64,000 nucleotides of DNA from CAVDWX01 sp963612735 (GTDB lineage Bacteria; Bacillota_I; Bacilli_A; RFN20; CAG-826), in the NCBI GenBank assembly GCA_963612735.1, contig CAVDWX010000010.1:16088-80087 (forward strand), in the 5' to 3' direction. Below, one piece after another: positions 28,055 through 37,631 of the stretch. Position 1 is the first letter of the stretch, and each line of letters begins with the position of its first letter. The notes under the pieces were generated by a model that had not been told where the DNA came from, made no database searches, and worked only from the letters and a program-made list of their open reading frames with translations. The translations under genes and the position numbers were made by a program.

Positions 28055-30457
28055 ATGGGATTTTTCGACAGAAGATTGCTCAAAAAATATGATAAAGAAG
28101 CAAATAAAGTTTTAGCTTTAGAGCCAGTTATGGAAAAGCTTACTAATGAAGAATTAGTGGCCAAGACTGCATATTTTAAAGACTTGTTAGCACACGATAA
28201 AACGCTTGATGATATTAAGATTGAAGCTTTTGCGGTTGCAAGAGAAGCCGCGAGAAGAACATTAGGCGAATTCCCTTATAAAGTTCAAGTTATTGGTTCA
28301 TTAGTACTTCACGCTGGTGATGTCGCTGAAATGAAAACCGGTGAAGGAAAAACCTTAACCGCGACAATGGCGGTTTATCTCAATGCTCTAGCGGGGACTG
28401 GCGTTCACGTCGTCACTGTTAACGAATATCTATCTCAACGTGATGCGGAATGGATGGGACAAATATATCGTTTTTTAGGCTTATCTGTTGGAGTTAACTT
28501 AAGAGCTAAAACCACTCGAGAAAAGAAAGAAGCGTATCTATGCGATATTACTTATACCACTAATTCGGAATTAGGTTTTGATTACCTAAGAGATAACATG
28601 GCAGTGGATATGGAGAATAGAGTCTTAAGAGGATTAAATTTCTGTTTAGTTGATGAAGCTGACTCTATTTTAATCGATGAATCTAGAACGCCTTTAATTA
28701 TTTCTGGTGGTGCGAAAGCTTCACCTTCCCAATATACAGTTGCTGATCGTTTTGTTAAAACATTAAAAAAAGAAGTTGACTATGTCGTTGATGTCAAAGA
28801 AAAGACTGTTAATTTAACTGATAATGGTAACGCTAAAGCTGAAAGAATGTTTGGTATTAAAAACTTATACGATCCAGAATACGCTGATTTAGTCCATCGA
28901 ATTCATAATGCTTTAAAAGCTAATTATATCATGCACCGTGATGTCGATTATCTCGTTGATGGAGAAGGGCAAGTTCAAATCATCGACCAATTCACTGGCC
29001 GTGTCTTACCTGGAAGAGAATGGTCTGATGGATTACATCAAGCTGTTCAAGCAAAAGAAAATGTTACCATCAAACAAGAAACGATTACGATGGCGACGAT
29101 TACTTATCAAAACTTCTTCCGTTTGTATAAGAAAATGGCGGGTATGACCGGTACTGCTAAAACTGAAGAGGAAGAATTTAGAAAGATTTATAACATGCGA
29201 GTGGTTTGTGTTCCTACCAATAAACCAGTCATTCGTATTGACGCATTAGATTATGTTTACGCTCATAAGGGACCAAAACTTGCTGCTTTAATTAAAGAAG
29301 TAAAAGAAAGACATGAGAAAGGTCAACCAATATTAATTGGTACTGTTTCAGTTGAATCAAGTGAAGAAATATCGGCTTTACTTACTGAAGCGGGGTTGCC
29401 TCATGAAATGTTAAACGCTAAAAATCACGCTCGTGAAGCTGAAATCATCTCTCACGCTGGTGAAAAAGGGGCAATAACACTTGCCACTAATATGGCGGGT
29501 CGTGGTACTGATATTAAGATTAATGATGAAGTTAGAGCTCTTGGTGGTTTATGCGTTTTTGGCACCGAAAGACATGAATCAAGACGTATTGATAATCAGT
29601 TAAGAGGACGTTCAGGCCGTCAAGGCGATCCTGGATTCTCACGTTTCTACGTTTCTTTTGATGATACATTACTTATTAGATTTGCTGCGGATGGTATTAG
29701 AAACTTCATCGAGAAAAATTGTGGTGAAGAAGCTCTTGAAGCAAAATTAGTTACTAACGTTATTACCAGTGCTCAAAAACGTATCGAAGGTCAAAACTTT
29801 GATATTCGTAAATCATTGCTTGAATATGATGATGTCTTAGCCAAACAAAGACAAATAGTTTACGATAAACGTGATCGAATTATTGAAGGTAAAAATATTT
29901 CCGATATTATCGATGAAATTTTTGAAACAACTGGCGAATTCTTATGTAAAAAAGCTATCCCAGTTGATTCTAGAGATAATTTAGTTTCAGGGAATTTATT
30001 AGTTAAGCAATTAGAACCACGTTTCTTGGAACCTGGCACTATTGTTGCCAATTTATATAATGAATGTCCTGTTGAAGACTGCGCTACTGACGTGAGCGAT
30101 TTAATTTATGAAAGATATCTTAAAAATAGAGCGGAGTGGCCTGAAGAAGTGGCTAATCATGTTGAACGTTCTATTATTTTAAGAACAATTGATCAAAACT
30201 GGACCAAACATATCGATGCGATGGCAAGACTCCGTGAAGGAATTCATCTAAGAAGTTATGCAAATGTTAATCCTTTACAAGATTATGTCAATGAAGGCTA
30301 TCGCATGTTTAGAGAGTGTTTAGAAATGGCTTCTGTGGACGCTGTTTTATCTCTTGTCAATGTAAAAGTCGAAATTAAACCTCAAGTTGAAGAAGAAAGC
30401 ACTAATCATCTCGATTCACCTTCTAGTGATAATGCTGAAAATGGAGACAATAAATAA
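28055..30457 (+). CDS. secA: Preprotein translocase ATPase SecA
   Basis: Motor ATPase driving export through SecYEG. About 800 residues with GEGKTLTA (about 97-104), VDEADSILIDESRTPL (about 200-215), GRGTDI and the QLRGRSGRQGD motif. The Cys-rich zinc-binding C-terminus for SecB is absent; the tail is acidic and polar instead, fitting a genome without SecB. The ATG at 28055 matches the family start (MGFFDRRLLKKY) and has GGTGA five bases upstream; a GTG at 28040 preceded by GAAAGG is an alternative adding five residues. prfB follows with overlapping TAATG. Confidence 0.96.
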   Translation: MGFFDRRLLKKYDKEANKVLALEPVMEKLTNEELVAKTAYFKDLLAHDKTLDDIKIEAFAVAREAARRTLGEFPYKVQVIGSLVLHAGDVAEMKTGEGKTLTATMAVYLNALAGTGVHVVTVNEYLSQRDAEWMGQIYRFLGLSVGVNLRAKTTREKKEAYLCDITYTTNSELGFDYLRDNMAVDMENRVLRGLNFCLVDEADSILIDESRTPLIISGGAKASPSQYTVADRFVKTLKKEVDYVVDVKEKTVNLTDNGNAKAERMFGIKNLYDPEYADLVHRIHNALKANYIMHRDVDYLVDGEGQVQIIDQFTGRVLPGREWSDGLHQAVQAKENVTIKQETITMATITYQNFFRLYKKMAGMTGTAKTEEEEFRKIYNMRVVCVPTNKPVIRIDALDYVYAHKGPKLAALIKEVKERHEKGQPILIGTVSVESSEEISALLTEAGLPHEMLNAKNHAREAEIISHAGEKGAITLATNMAGRGTDIKINDEVRALGGLCVFGTERHESRRIDNQLRGRSGRQGDPGFSRFYVSFDDTLLIRFAADGIRNFIEKNCGEEALEAKLVTNVITSAQKRIEGQNFDIRKSLLEYDDVLAKQRQIVYDKRDRIIEGKNISDIIDEIFETTGEFLCKKAIPVDSRDNLVSGNLLVKQLEPRFLEPGTIVANLYNECPVEDCATDVSDLIYERYLKNRAEWPEEVANHVERSIILRTIDQNWTKHIDAMARLREGIHLRSYANVNPLQDYVNEGYRMFRECLEMASVDAVLSLVNVKVEIKPQVEEESTNHLDSPSSDNAENGDNK

Positions 30458-31564
30458 TGAAAGACATAGTCCTATTGAAACAAGAACTATGTGCTGTTGG
30501 TGAGAGAATCCATCAACTCGGGTCTTCTCTTTGACCTTGCTAAACTTAATAAAGATATTGAAGATTTAAGTGTAAAGAGTGAAAAACCTGATTTTTGGAG
30601 TAATCAAACCGAAGCTTTAGAAATCATTGCAAAACTCAACTATTCGAAAGATATAGTTGAAAAATATAGCCGAATTAGCGGTGATTTTAATGATTTAGAG
30701 GAATTGTTAGATTTGAAAGATGAATCGATTCTAGATTCTATTTCAGACTCTTTAAATGAACTTAAAACATTAGTTAAAGAATTTGAATTACAGATTTTAT
30801 TTACGGGTGAATTTGATTCTCTTAACGCTATTATTGAAATCCATCCGGGTGCGGGTGGAACAGAAGCTCAAGACTGGGCGGATATGCTTTATCGCATGTA
30901 TGTCTTATATGCTGAAAATCATCGTTTCAAGATGTCTTTAATTTCTTTTGAAGCTGGTGAAGAAGCCGGAATTAAATCCGTTACTATTAAAATAAGTGGC
31001 AAAAATGCTTATGGTTTATTAAAAGGCGAAAAAGGAGTCCACCGATTAGTGCGTATTTCGCCTTTTGATTCCAATAAAAGAAGGCACACTTCATTTGCTT
31101 CAGTCAATGTCATTCCTGAATTTAAAAGCGATAGCATTAATATTGTTATAAATGACTCTGACTTAAAAATAGATACGTATCGAAGTGGTGGTGCTGGTGG
31201 ACAAAACGTCAATAAAGTTGAAACAGCCGTTAGGATTACTCACTTACCTACTGGTATAGTTGTCTCCTGTCAAATTGAAAGAAGCCAATTGCTCAATAAA
31301 GAAACCGCAATGAGCATGTTAAAAGGTAAATTATTTTTATTAGAAGAAGAAAAAAGAAAAAATGCCTTGAACGCGATTGTCGGTGAAAAGAAAAATATCG
31401 AATGGGGTTCACAAATTAGATCTTATGTTTTTTGTCCCTATACACTGGTAAAAGATAATATTACTGGTTATGAAGAAACTGATGTTAATAGTGTTATGAA
31501 TGGTAACATTGATGGCTTTATATTTGCTTATTTAAAGAAAGGAGCTAAAGAAAATGTCAAATAA
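30457..31564 (+). CDS. prfB: Peptide chain release factor 2 with programmed +1 frameshift
   Basis: Terminates at UAA and UGA. The first 25 codons (ATG at 30457, overlapping the secA stop) run into TGA at 30532-30534 in the context CTT TGA C, the classic autoregulatory frameshift site; a +1 shift on CTT continues in the frame reaching 31564, giving a 368-residue RF2. The SPF anticodon motif (RISPFDSNKRRHTS) and GGQ (about 247-249) are in the second frame. The upstream SD-like element is weak (GGG at 30520-30522, six bases before the CTT, rather than AGGGGG at three). Annotated without the frameshift it would begin falsely at a GTG at 30491. yitT-like starts 11 bases before the stop. Confidence 0.95.
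30529..30535 (+). promoter_or_regulatory. RF2 programmed frameshift site (CTTTGAC)
   Basis: CTT TGA C is the conserved slippery codon plus UGA plus C that lets low RF2 levels favour +1 shifting. The zero-frame peptide before it is 25 codons long, like in other bacteria. Presence proves UGA is a stop codon here. Confidence 0.93.
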
Positions 31565-32522
31565 GATTAAAAATGTTTATAACAATTTTCTTACAACTTT
31601 TAAAAGTAAAAGTAAAAAAGATCATTTGTTTTCATTATTAAGATTTCTTCTTATTATTATCGGTTCTTTCTCTTTAGCTTTTGGAACCGTTATTTTTTAT
31701 ACGAAATTAGATATTGTCGCGGGTGGATTAAGCGGCATTGCTATTATCATTCAATATTTTTTCCCTGAGTATCATTTATTAGATATCGTCGTTTGGGGTT
31801 TAACCGCTATTTTTTGGCTTATTGGAAGAATCTTTTTATCTCGAGAATTTGCTTATAAAACTTTAGCGGCCTCAATTATCTATCCTTTATTTTTAACTCT
31901 TTTATACCGAATACCTGCTTTTAACGCGTTAGCCGATAAGGTCGCTAATGAAGGTGATACAGCCTCTTTAATTTTATGTTCCTTATTTGGTGGAGCTTTT
32001 ACCGGATTAGGTGTCGCACTTTGTTTCTTAGGAGGAGGCTCTTCCGGAGGAGTGGATGTCTTTTCTTATATGGGGCAAAAATATCTTCATATTAAAGCTT
32101 CAATATGTAGCTTTATTATCGATGGCATCATTATTATTTTAGGTATGACCATTATTCCTGATAATTTTGTTAAAGGATTATGTGGAATGCTTTCGGCTTT
32201 CTTCTGTGCTTTGGTCATTGATTTAGTGTATAACAACATGTTGACATCTTATCAGGCTGATATTATCTCTAATCAACATGAACAAATATCTAGATTTGCA
32301 CAAGACGAATTAGGAAGAGGTGCGACGATTATAGCCGCGAAAGGCGGATATAAAGGTGATGAGCGACCTATCTTAAGAATTGTCATTCCAAAGATGCAAT
32401 ATGAAAAACTTCGAGATTATGTTGCTTCTATTGATCCTCATGCCTTTATGACATTAACACGCACTAATGATGTGTTTGGCGAAGGCTTTACAAAAAACGA
32501 TTGTAAAAAAAGAAAAAAATAA
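31554..32522 (+). CDS. YitT family membrane protein (DUF161/DUF2179)
   Basis: A 322-residue membrane protein: five to six hydrophobic segments from about 28 to 215 with the conserved AFGTVIFY ... DIVAGGLSGIAII and LGGGSSGGVDVFSY loops, then a soluble DUF2179 domain (about 235-315). The family is widespread in Bacillota; transport function is suspected but unproven. SD AAAGGAG lies inside the prfB end. Its stop overlaps the uvrB start (TAATG). Confidence 0.9.
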   Translation: MSNKIKNVYNNFLTTFKSKSKKDHLFSLLRFLLIIIGSFSLAFGTVIFYTKLDIVAGGLSGIAIIIQYFFPEYHLLDIVVWGLTAIFWLIGRIFLSREFAYKTLAASIIYPLFLTLLYRIPAFNALADKVANEGDTASLILCSLFGGAFTGLGVALCFLGGGSSGGVDVFSYMGQKYLHIKASICSFIIDGIIIILGMTIIPDNFVKGLCGMLSAFFCALVIDLVYNNMLTSYQADIISNQHEQISRFAQDELGRGATIIAAKGGYKGDERPILRIVIPKMQYEKLRDYVASIDPHAFMTLTRTNDVFGEGFTKNDCKKRKK

Positions 32523-34504
32523 TGAACACTACGACTAAATTTGAGATAGTTTCATCTTTTAAACCCACAGGTGATCAACCTAGTGCGATAAAAAAACTTG
32601 TAGACGGACTTAATAATAATAAAAAATTACAAGTTTTATTAGGTGCGACTGGAACAGGTAAAACTTTTACTATGGCTAATATTATTGAACAGGCACAAAG
32701 ACCGGCATTAATTTTAGTTCATAATAAAATTTTAGCGGGACAATTATATAGCGAATTTAAAGAATTATTCCCACACAATCGAGTTGAATATTTCGTCTCT
32801 AATTTTGATTTTTATCAGCCAGAAGCTTATATTCCTAGCAGTGATACCTATATTGATAAAAACGCTGTGATGAATGAAGAAATTGAGATGCTTAGAACTT
32901 CTGCAATTAATTCCATATTAGAAAGAAGGGATACGATAATTGTGGCTTCTGTTGCTTCAATATATGGTTTAACTGATCCGGATGAATATCGAAATTTAGT
33001 TTTTAATATACGTGTGGGAGAAGAAATAGATAGAACATCTTTTTTTAAGCGGCTTATTGACGCTCAATATAAAAGAAATAATCTTGATACTCCTCCTGGC
33101 AGTTTTCGAGTTAGAGGTGATATTATCGAAATTGTTCCAGTTAATTTAAATGATTCCGAACTCATTAGAATCGATACTTTTGGAGATGAAATTGAAAAAA
33201 TACAACTCGTTGATTATCTAAGTGGCGAAATTAAACATACATATCATACTTATCCAATATTCCCTGCTTATGATCATGCTTCTACTCATCAAAGAATGAT
33301 TGAAGCAACCGAAAGCATAAAAAAAGAATTAGATGAGCGCTTATCTTATTTTCAAAAAGAAGGAAAATTATTAGAAGCCGAAAGACTTTCGATGCGAACT
33401 AATCAAGATTTGGAAAGTATGCTTGAATTTGGGATGTGCCCTGGAATTGAAAATTATTCTAGACATATCGATAAACGAAAACCAGGTGAAAGACCATTTT
33501 GTTTAATTGATTATTTTCCAGATGACTTTATTCTATTTGTTGATGAATCTCATGTCACCTTTCCACAAATTAGAGGAATGTATAATGGCGATAGAGCTAG
33601 GAAAACGACACTTGTTGAATATGGATTTAGACTCCCTTCAGCATTAGATAATCGCCCTTTGAATTTTGAAGAATTTGAAAAAATCATTGGACAGTGCATT
33701 TGTACCAGTGCCACACCTGGCGATTATGAACTAACCCACACTGATAGTGAAGTAGTTGAACAAATTATTCGTCCTACTGGTTTAGTCGATCCACGTATTG
33801 AAGTTAGAAAAACTCTTGGACAAATTGATGATTTATTACACGAAATAAAAATTCGAAATGAGAAAAAAGAGCGGACAATGATAGTGACTTTGACCATTAA
33901 AATGGCGGAAGACCTCACGAATTATCTCATCGAACAAGGTATAAAAGTTGTTTATTTACATCATGAAACTAAGACCTTGGAAAGAAGCGAAATCATTTAT
34001 CAACTCCGCAAAGGGAAATATGACGTCTTAGTGGGTATTAACCTTCTTAGAGAAGGACTTGATATACCTGAAGTCTCTTTAATAGCCATATTAGATGCTG
34101 ATAAGGAAGGCTTTTTACGAAGTGCCAGATCTTTAATTCAAATCAGTGGAAGAGTGGCGAGAAACGCAAACGGGCTAGTCATCATGTACGCTGATGAAAT
34201 GACGGATTCGATGGAAGAGTGCATTAACGAAACCAATCGTAGAAGAGCGGTTCAAGAAAAATATAATACTGAAAATGGAATCATTCCTCAAACCATAATT
34301 AAGGAAATTAGACCACCAATTCATAATTCTGATGATGAGATATCAAATGTTATTTCATTGACCAATAAAGGTAGCAGGAACGAAATATTAGCAAAAATTA
34401 AGGACTTGGAAAAGCAGATGAAAAAAGCAGCAAAAGAATTTGATTTCGAACACGCTGCGGAACTTAGAGATATCATTTTAGAACTCAAATGCAATTTGTC
34501 TTAA
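32522..34504 (+). CDS. uvrB: Excinuclease ABC subunit B
   Basis: Damage-verification helicase of nucleotide excision repair, 660 residues. Walker A GATGTGKT (41-48), the beta-hairpin region around FDFYQPEAYIPSSDTYI, DESH Walker B, ATPGDYE, SGRVARN motif VI and a C-terminal UVR motif (FDFEHAAELRD) are all present. uvrA, often adjacent, is not in the window. Coupled to the preceding yitT-like gene by a one-base overlap. Confidence 0.97.
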   Translation: MNTTTKFEIVSSFKPTGDQPSAIKKLVDGLNNNKKLQVLLGATGTGKTFTMANIIEQAQRPALILVHNKILAGQLYSEFKELFPHNRVEYFVSNFDFYQPEAYIPSSDTYIDKNAVMNEEIEMLRTSAINSILERRDTIIVASVASIYGLTDPDEYRNLVFNIRVGEEIDRTSFFKRLIDAQYKRNNLDTPPGSFRVRGDIIEIVPVNLNDSELIRIDTFGDEIEKIQLVDYLSGEIKHTYHTYPIFPAYDHASTHQRMIEATESIKKELDERLSYFQKEGKLLEAERLSMRTNQDLESMLEFGMCPGIENYSRHIDKRKPGERPFCLIDYFPDDFILFVDESHVTFPQIRGMYNGDRARKTTLVEYGFRLPSALDNRPLNFEEFEKIIGQCICTSATPGDYELTHTDSEVVEQIIRPTGLVDPRIEVRKTLGQIDDLLHEIKIRNEKKERTMIVTLTIKMAEDLTNYLIEQGIKVVYLHHETKTLERSEIIYQLRKGKYDVLVGINLLREGLDIPEVSLIAILDADKEGFLRSARSLIQISGRVARNANGLVIMYADEMTDSMEECINETNRRRAVQEKYNTENGIIPQTIIKEIRPPIHNSDDEISNVISLTNKGSRNEILAKIKDLEKQMKKAAKEFDFEHAAELRDIILELKCNLS

Positions 34505-34576
34505 CAAATTATGTTTGCTTTCTTCGTTAGTTTTTTATACTATAGAAAAGCAATCTTCATAAAGGAGGAAATAAAT

Positions 34577-34810
34577 ATGCTTCAATGGTATGACTGGTTA
34601 TTACTTATCGTTGGTATAATTATTATCGTATTAACATTACTTCAAGGTGGCAAATCAGAAGGTGCATCTGGCGCTATTACTGGTGGCGGATTAAACGTTT
34701 TTGTTAAGACCAAAGAAAGAGGAGCGGAAAAAGTTGTTTCCATTCTCACATTAGTTTGCGCTATTGTTTTCTTCCTTATTGCTGTATTAATTAACGTATT
34801 AGCAAAATAA
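34577..34810 (+). CDS. secG: SecG protein-export membrane subunit
   Basis: A 77-residue protein with two membrane helices (about 7-25 and 53-75) and the conserved cytosolic loop LQGGKSEGASGAITGGG. The ATG at 34577 has AAAGGAGG upstream and gives the normal SecG length. Together with secA about 4 kb upstream, two translocase components are in this run. A strong terminator follows. Confidence 0.95.
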   Translation: MLQWYDWLLLIVGIIIIVLTLLQGGKSEGASGAITGGGLNVFVKTKERGAEKVVSILTLVCAIVFFLIAVLINVLAK

Positions 34811-34833
34811 TTATTAATTCATAAATAAAATAT

Positions 34834-34873
34834 AAAAGAGGTGACTACTTGATTAATTGTTACCTCTTTTTTT
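34834..34873 (+). terminator. Rho-independent terminator after secG
   Basis: Twelve-base stem AAAAGAGGTGAC / GTTACCTCTTTT (one G-U pair), 13-base loop, T run to 34873. Ends the comF-secA-secG run. Confidence 0.88.
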
Positions 34874-34936
34874 ATGATAAAATCGATGATTTTTAAATAT
34901 AAGAAATATGGCTTTCCTCTTTATTTGGCCTTGTTA

Positions 34937-36247
34937 TTATTTTATATATCTTAAAAGGAAATCACATACACCGATAATCGTGAACCCTTTTTCATCTCTT
35001 GTTTCTTTAATAGGTTTATTGATAACTATTATTTTTTGTATTTGATCATTTAGTGCTAAATACGGTTTTAATTCCCTATTTTTTGTGGCCTCATTTGAAT
35101 AATCATCGCATACTTGAATGTAATACATCCTATTTCCTTTGACAGCTAAGAAATTAACTTCTAGTGTTTTTCGAATTGTCTTACCATTAGTGTCTTTTTC
35201 AAAAAAGTCGAAAGTACCTACATTAATTTTATAATCATTATATATAAGCTCGTTATAAATAACATTTTTGAGTAATTTGTCTGTATCAGGATATACGAAA
35301 TTCAATCGAGCGTTTCTAAGGCCTGTATCGACATAAAAATATTTCTTAGTTGATTTAATAATATTTTTGCCCTTTAAATCATAGCGGAATGCTTCAGATA
35401 TAATAAAGGATTCAATAAATGAATTTATGTAAGAATTTACTGTATCAGAATCTATTTTATTATTTGTTTTTGCTTTATATAGATTTGTTATTTTTTGAGA
35501 GTTAATTAAATCTCCAACACAAGTTGCAAGCATTGTGCATATCTCATCTAATGCTTCATGCTTTTTTATCTTGTTACGATCGATGATATCTTTTAAATCT
35601 GTTGTTTCAAATAGTCCTTTTAAATAATTTTCTTTATCGATTCCTTCTTTTAATACTGCGAGCGGCATCCCACCGTATAAAAGGAAGTCATTTATTAATA
35701 AATTTTCATCTTTGTATTTATATTTATGAATTTCTTCAAATGATAATGGCATAACGCGAATATTAGTGGCTTTGTCTCTAAATTGAGTCACAATATCACT
35801 AGATAACATTTTTGAATTACTTCCTGTTATGTATAAATCAATATTTTCAATTGATGACAAATCTAAAACAACATCAACAAATGTAATCACAGTTTGATCT
35901 TTAGAAGATGCGATAACATGCTTGCCTTCACTCAATGATGGATTATGTAGTGTATAAACTTCTTGAATCTCATCTAAAATAACATAATAGAATTTATTTT
36001 TATCACTGGTTAGTTTCAATATATGTTCATATAAATAAATTGGATCTCTATATTTTGCATTTGATATTTTTGTTAAATCGAGAATGATTATGTTTTGATT
36101 AGGTACGCCATTATCGATTAAATAATTTTTATAAATCGTATTTAACAAATAAGATTTTCCACATCTTCTTATTCCTGTTATAACTTTTGGAAAACCGTTT
36201 TGTTTTGATTTAATCAATAAATTTAAATATTTATCTCTAGATATCAT
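34937..36247 (-). CDS. AAA_14/DUF4143 family ATPase
   Basis: A 436-residue protein with an N-terminal P-loop GIRRCGKSY (about 25-33), Walker B VILDEIQEV (about 90-98), an SNSKML sensor-like motif (about 143-148) and a C-terminal DUF4143 domain with a nuclease-like fold (LEVNFLAVKGN, YIQVC.DY). These ATPases are abundant, often duplicated, in gut Bacillota and Bacteroidota; their function is unknown, with defence or stress roles proposed. SD AGAGGAT lies three bases from the ATG. Two palindromes overlap its promoter region. It opens the accessory region. Confidence 0.88.
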   Translation of the reverse strand: MISRDKYLNLLIKSKQNGFPKVITGIRRCGKSYLLNTIYKNYLIDNGVPNQNIIILDLTKISNAKYRDPIYLYEHILKLTSDKNKFYYVILDEIQEVYTLHNPSLSEGKHVIASSKDQTVITFVDVVLDLSSIENIDLYITGSNSKMLSSDIVTQFRDKATNIRVMPLSFEEIHKYKYKDENLLINDFLLYGGMPLAVLKEGIDKENYLKGLFETTDLKDIIDRNKIKKHEALDEICTMLATCVGDLINSQKITNLYKAKTNNKIDSDTVNSYINSFIESFIISEAFRYDLKGKNIIKSTKKYFYVDTGLRNARLNFVYPDTDKLLKNVIYNELIYNDYKINVGTFDFFEKDTNGKTIRKTLEVNFLAVKGNRMYYIQVCDDYSNEATKNRELKPYLALNDQIQKIIVINKPIKETRDEKGFTIIGVCDFLLRYIK

Positions 36248-36262
36248 GTAATCCTCTTTTTA

Positions 36263-36274
36263 GTGTATATACAC
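36263..36274. promoter_or_regulatory. 12-bp perfect palindrome upstream of the DUF4143 ATPase
   Basis: GTGTATATACAC is self-complementary, 16 bases from the ATPase start codon, between the predicted -10 and the SD. Candidate operator; could also form an mRNA hairpin near the start. Confidence 0.35.
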
Positions 36275-36279
36275 ATTTT

Positions 36280-36314
36280 TTCCTAATATATTTTAGGAAT
36301 AGAATTTGAATCAA
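36280..36314 (-). promoter_or_regulatory. Promoter with overlapping inverted repeat, DUF4143 ATPase
   Basis: Minus-strand -35 TTGATT (36309-36314), 18-base spacer, -10 TATATT (36285-36290). The inverted repeat TTCCTAA-N6-TTAGGAA (36280-36299) covers the -10, as a repressor site would. Motif-based inference. Confidence 0.45.
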
Positions 36315-36331
36315 TAGTGGTAAAAATAAAC

Positions 36332-36360
36332 AAAAAGGCTGTCAATGTTTTACAGCCTAT
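36332..36360 (-). terminator. Rho-independent terminator of the Lys-rich membrane gene
   Basis: On the minus strand AGGCTGT / ACAGCCT with a nine-base loop is followed by TTTTTG. It lies 27 bases after the stop of the membrane protein gene. Confidence 0.85.
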
Positions 36361-36386
36361 TTTGATTAATTTAATAGGTCTAATAC

Positions 36387-37121
36387 CTATTTATTTTCTA
36401 TCTGTTTTGGACTATCTTCACTATTAGTGACATCAATAACATCTGGATTGCTATCGCTATTAGTTGAGGCGTTCTTTTTCTTTTTCTTCTTCTTTTCTTT
36501 GCCTTTTTTAACATTATTACTAATAGAGGTGGAGTTATTATGTCCACTATTAGGTTTTAAGTTTCCGTATATACCATAGCCAAGATTTAATAAACCAAAG
36601 ATACAGATGGCTAAACCCACTATCATGTAGATGGCTTCTTTTGCTTTTTCTTGGTATATAAAAATTAAAATTCCGCCAACGACACAAATGACGCCTAAGA
36701 CAAAATTCCAAATCATGATCCCAACATTTAATGGTTTAGTTGTACAGGCGACAATTATACCTTTAAGAATACATATGCCTCCATAGGAGAGGAATAAGAT
36801 AGCAAAGGTATTGATCAAAAATGTCGATAAACTGCCTGAGTTTCCTTTACTTGTTGAGATGCATAATGTCACGCCTAGTGCAATGCAAATTGAAGCATAC
36901 ACTAAGGAAGAGGAGAATAACTCATTTGGATGAAGTAACAAGCTTATGCAAATGTAAAGACCACCGATAATGAATAAGCATATGGCAACAAGAATGCTGA
37001 GATAAGTATCTAATTTATCATGATTATTAGCCGCTAAAACAACAACAATAATGCCAACGATAATCATTAATGTTCCGACTACTATTTGCATCCATTTATT
37101 ATTACTAAAGAATTTTTTCAT
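36387..37121 (-). CDS. DUF308-like membrane protein with poly-Lys cytoplasmic tail
   Basis: A 244-residue protein with about seven to eight hydrophobic segments over residues 10-190 arranged as short helix pairs (GTLMIIVGIIVVVLA, VGLAICIFGLLNLGYGIYG), resembling the DUF308/HdeD-like fold. The tail (about 200-244) contains KKGKEKKKKKKKN and then acidic and polar residues, an odd charged block that would be cytoplasmic. The ATG at 37121 is preferred to one at 37154: it follows GAAAGGA and the hydrophobic region starts soon after. Stand-alone gene with its own terminator; function unknown. A related protein is encoded at 45458-46045. Confidence 0.65.
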   Translation of the reverse strand: MKKFFSNNKWMQIVVGTLMIIVGIIVVVLAANNHDKLDTYLSILVAICLFIIGGLYICISLLLHPNELFSSSLVYASICIALGVTLCISTSKGNSGSLSTFLINTFAILFLSYGGICILKGIIVACTTKPLNVGIMIWNFVLGVICVVGGILIFIYQEKAKEAIYMIVGLAICIFGLLNLGYGIYGNLKPNSGHNNSTSISNNVKKGKEKKKKKKKNASTNSDSNPDVIDVTNSEDSPKQIENK

Positions 37122-37631
37122 AACTTTATTTTTCCTTTCTTTATTAATATACATTCTTTTAATTCATTCGTTAATGTCATTTTCTTACTTTTTTGTAGTT
37201 CTTAGAACTTACAAAGTAGATTAGTTTGGATTTCACACACCTCTTTATTAAAACCAAATAATAAATAGCGTATTTTCAAATACAGTTTTCTTTTTAAATT
37301 GTTGCATTGTTTATAGACTCTTTCATTGGATTATATTGATTACATCAGCTTATTTTATAAATTGTGTACTTAATCCACTTTTAGATGCAGAATTCTTGTT
37401 AAGAACTCAATAAGCTAAAAACGCTCCTAATCAAATTTATTATTCTAACAAGGACAAGATAAAAAATGTCTAGTACTCTTCTTAACTCAATAAAATTTTA
37501 TAAATTGAATTCATCAGTTTTTCTTTCTTTAATAAGCTTTTAAGAAAGCAATATTTTTTAACTTTTCTGCTATCTTTTCATATCTAGAGGACTATAATAA
37601 TTGCCGTTTGTGAAAGAAGGCCTATGAAATT
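37122..37631. other. Long AT-rich intergenic region without genes
   Basis: About 510 bases between divergent genes with no open frame showing coding character. Visible elements are a 24-base imperfect palindrome at 37192-37215 (TTTGTA-GTTCT-T-AGAAC-TTACAAA, one bulged base), two copies of AACTCAATAA about 90 bases apart (37404-37413, 37494-37503), and a -10-like TATAAT at 37593-37598 that could serve the MATE gene. It may contain the remains of a lost gene. Confidence 0.5.

Noticed and set aside
30457..31564. UGA read as tryptophan (Mycoplasma code)
   Set aside because: RF2 is encoded and frameshifts at UGA, several genes end in TGA and Trp is encoded by TGG throughout.
34937..36247. DUF4143 ATPase as a replication initiator or AAA protease
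   Set aside because: Motifs fit AAA_14/DUF4143, with no DnaA-like or protease domain.
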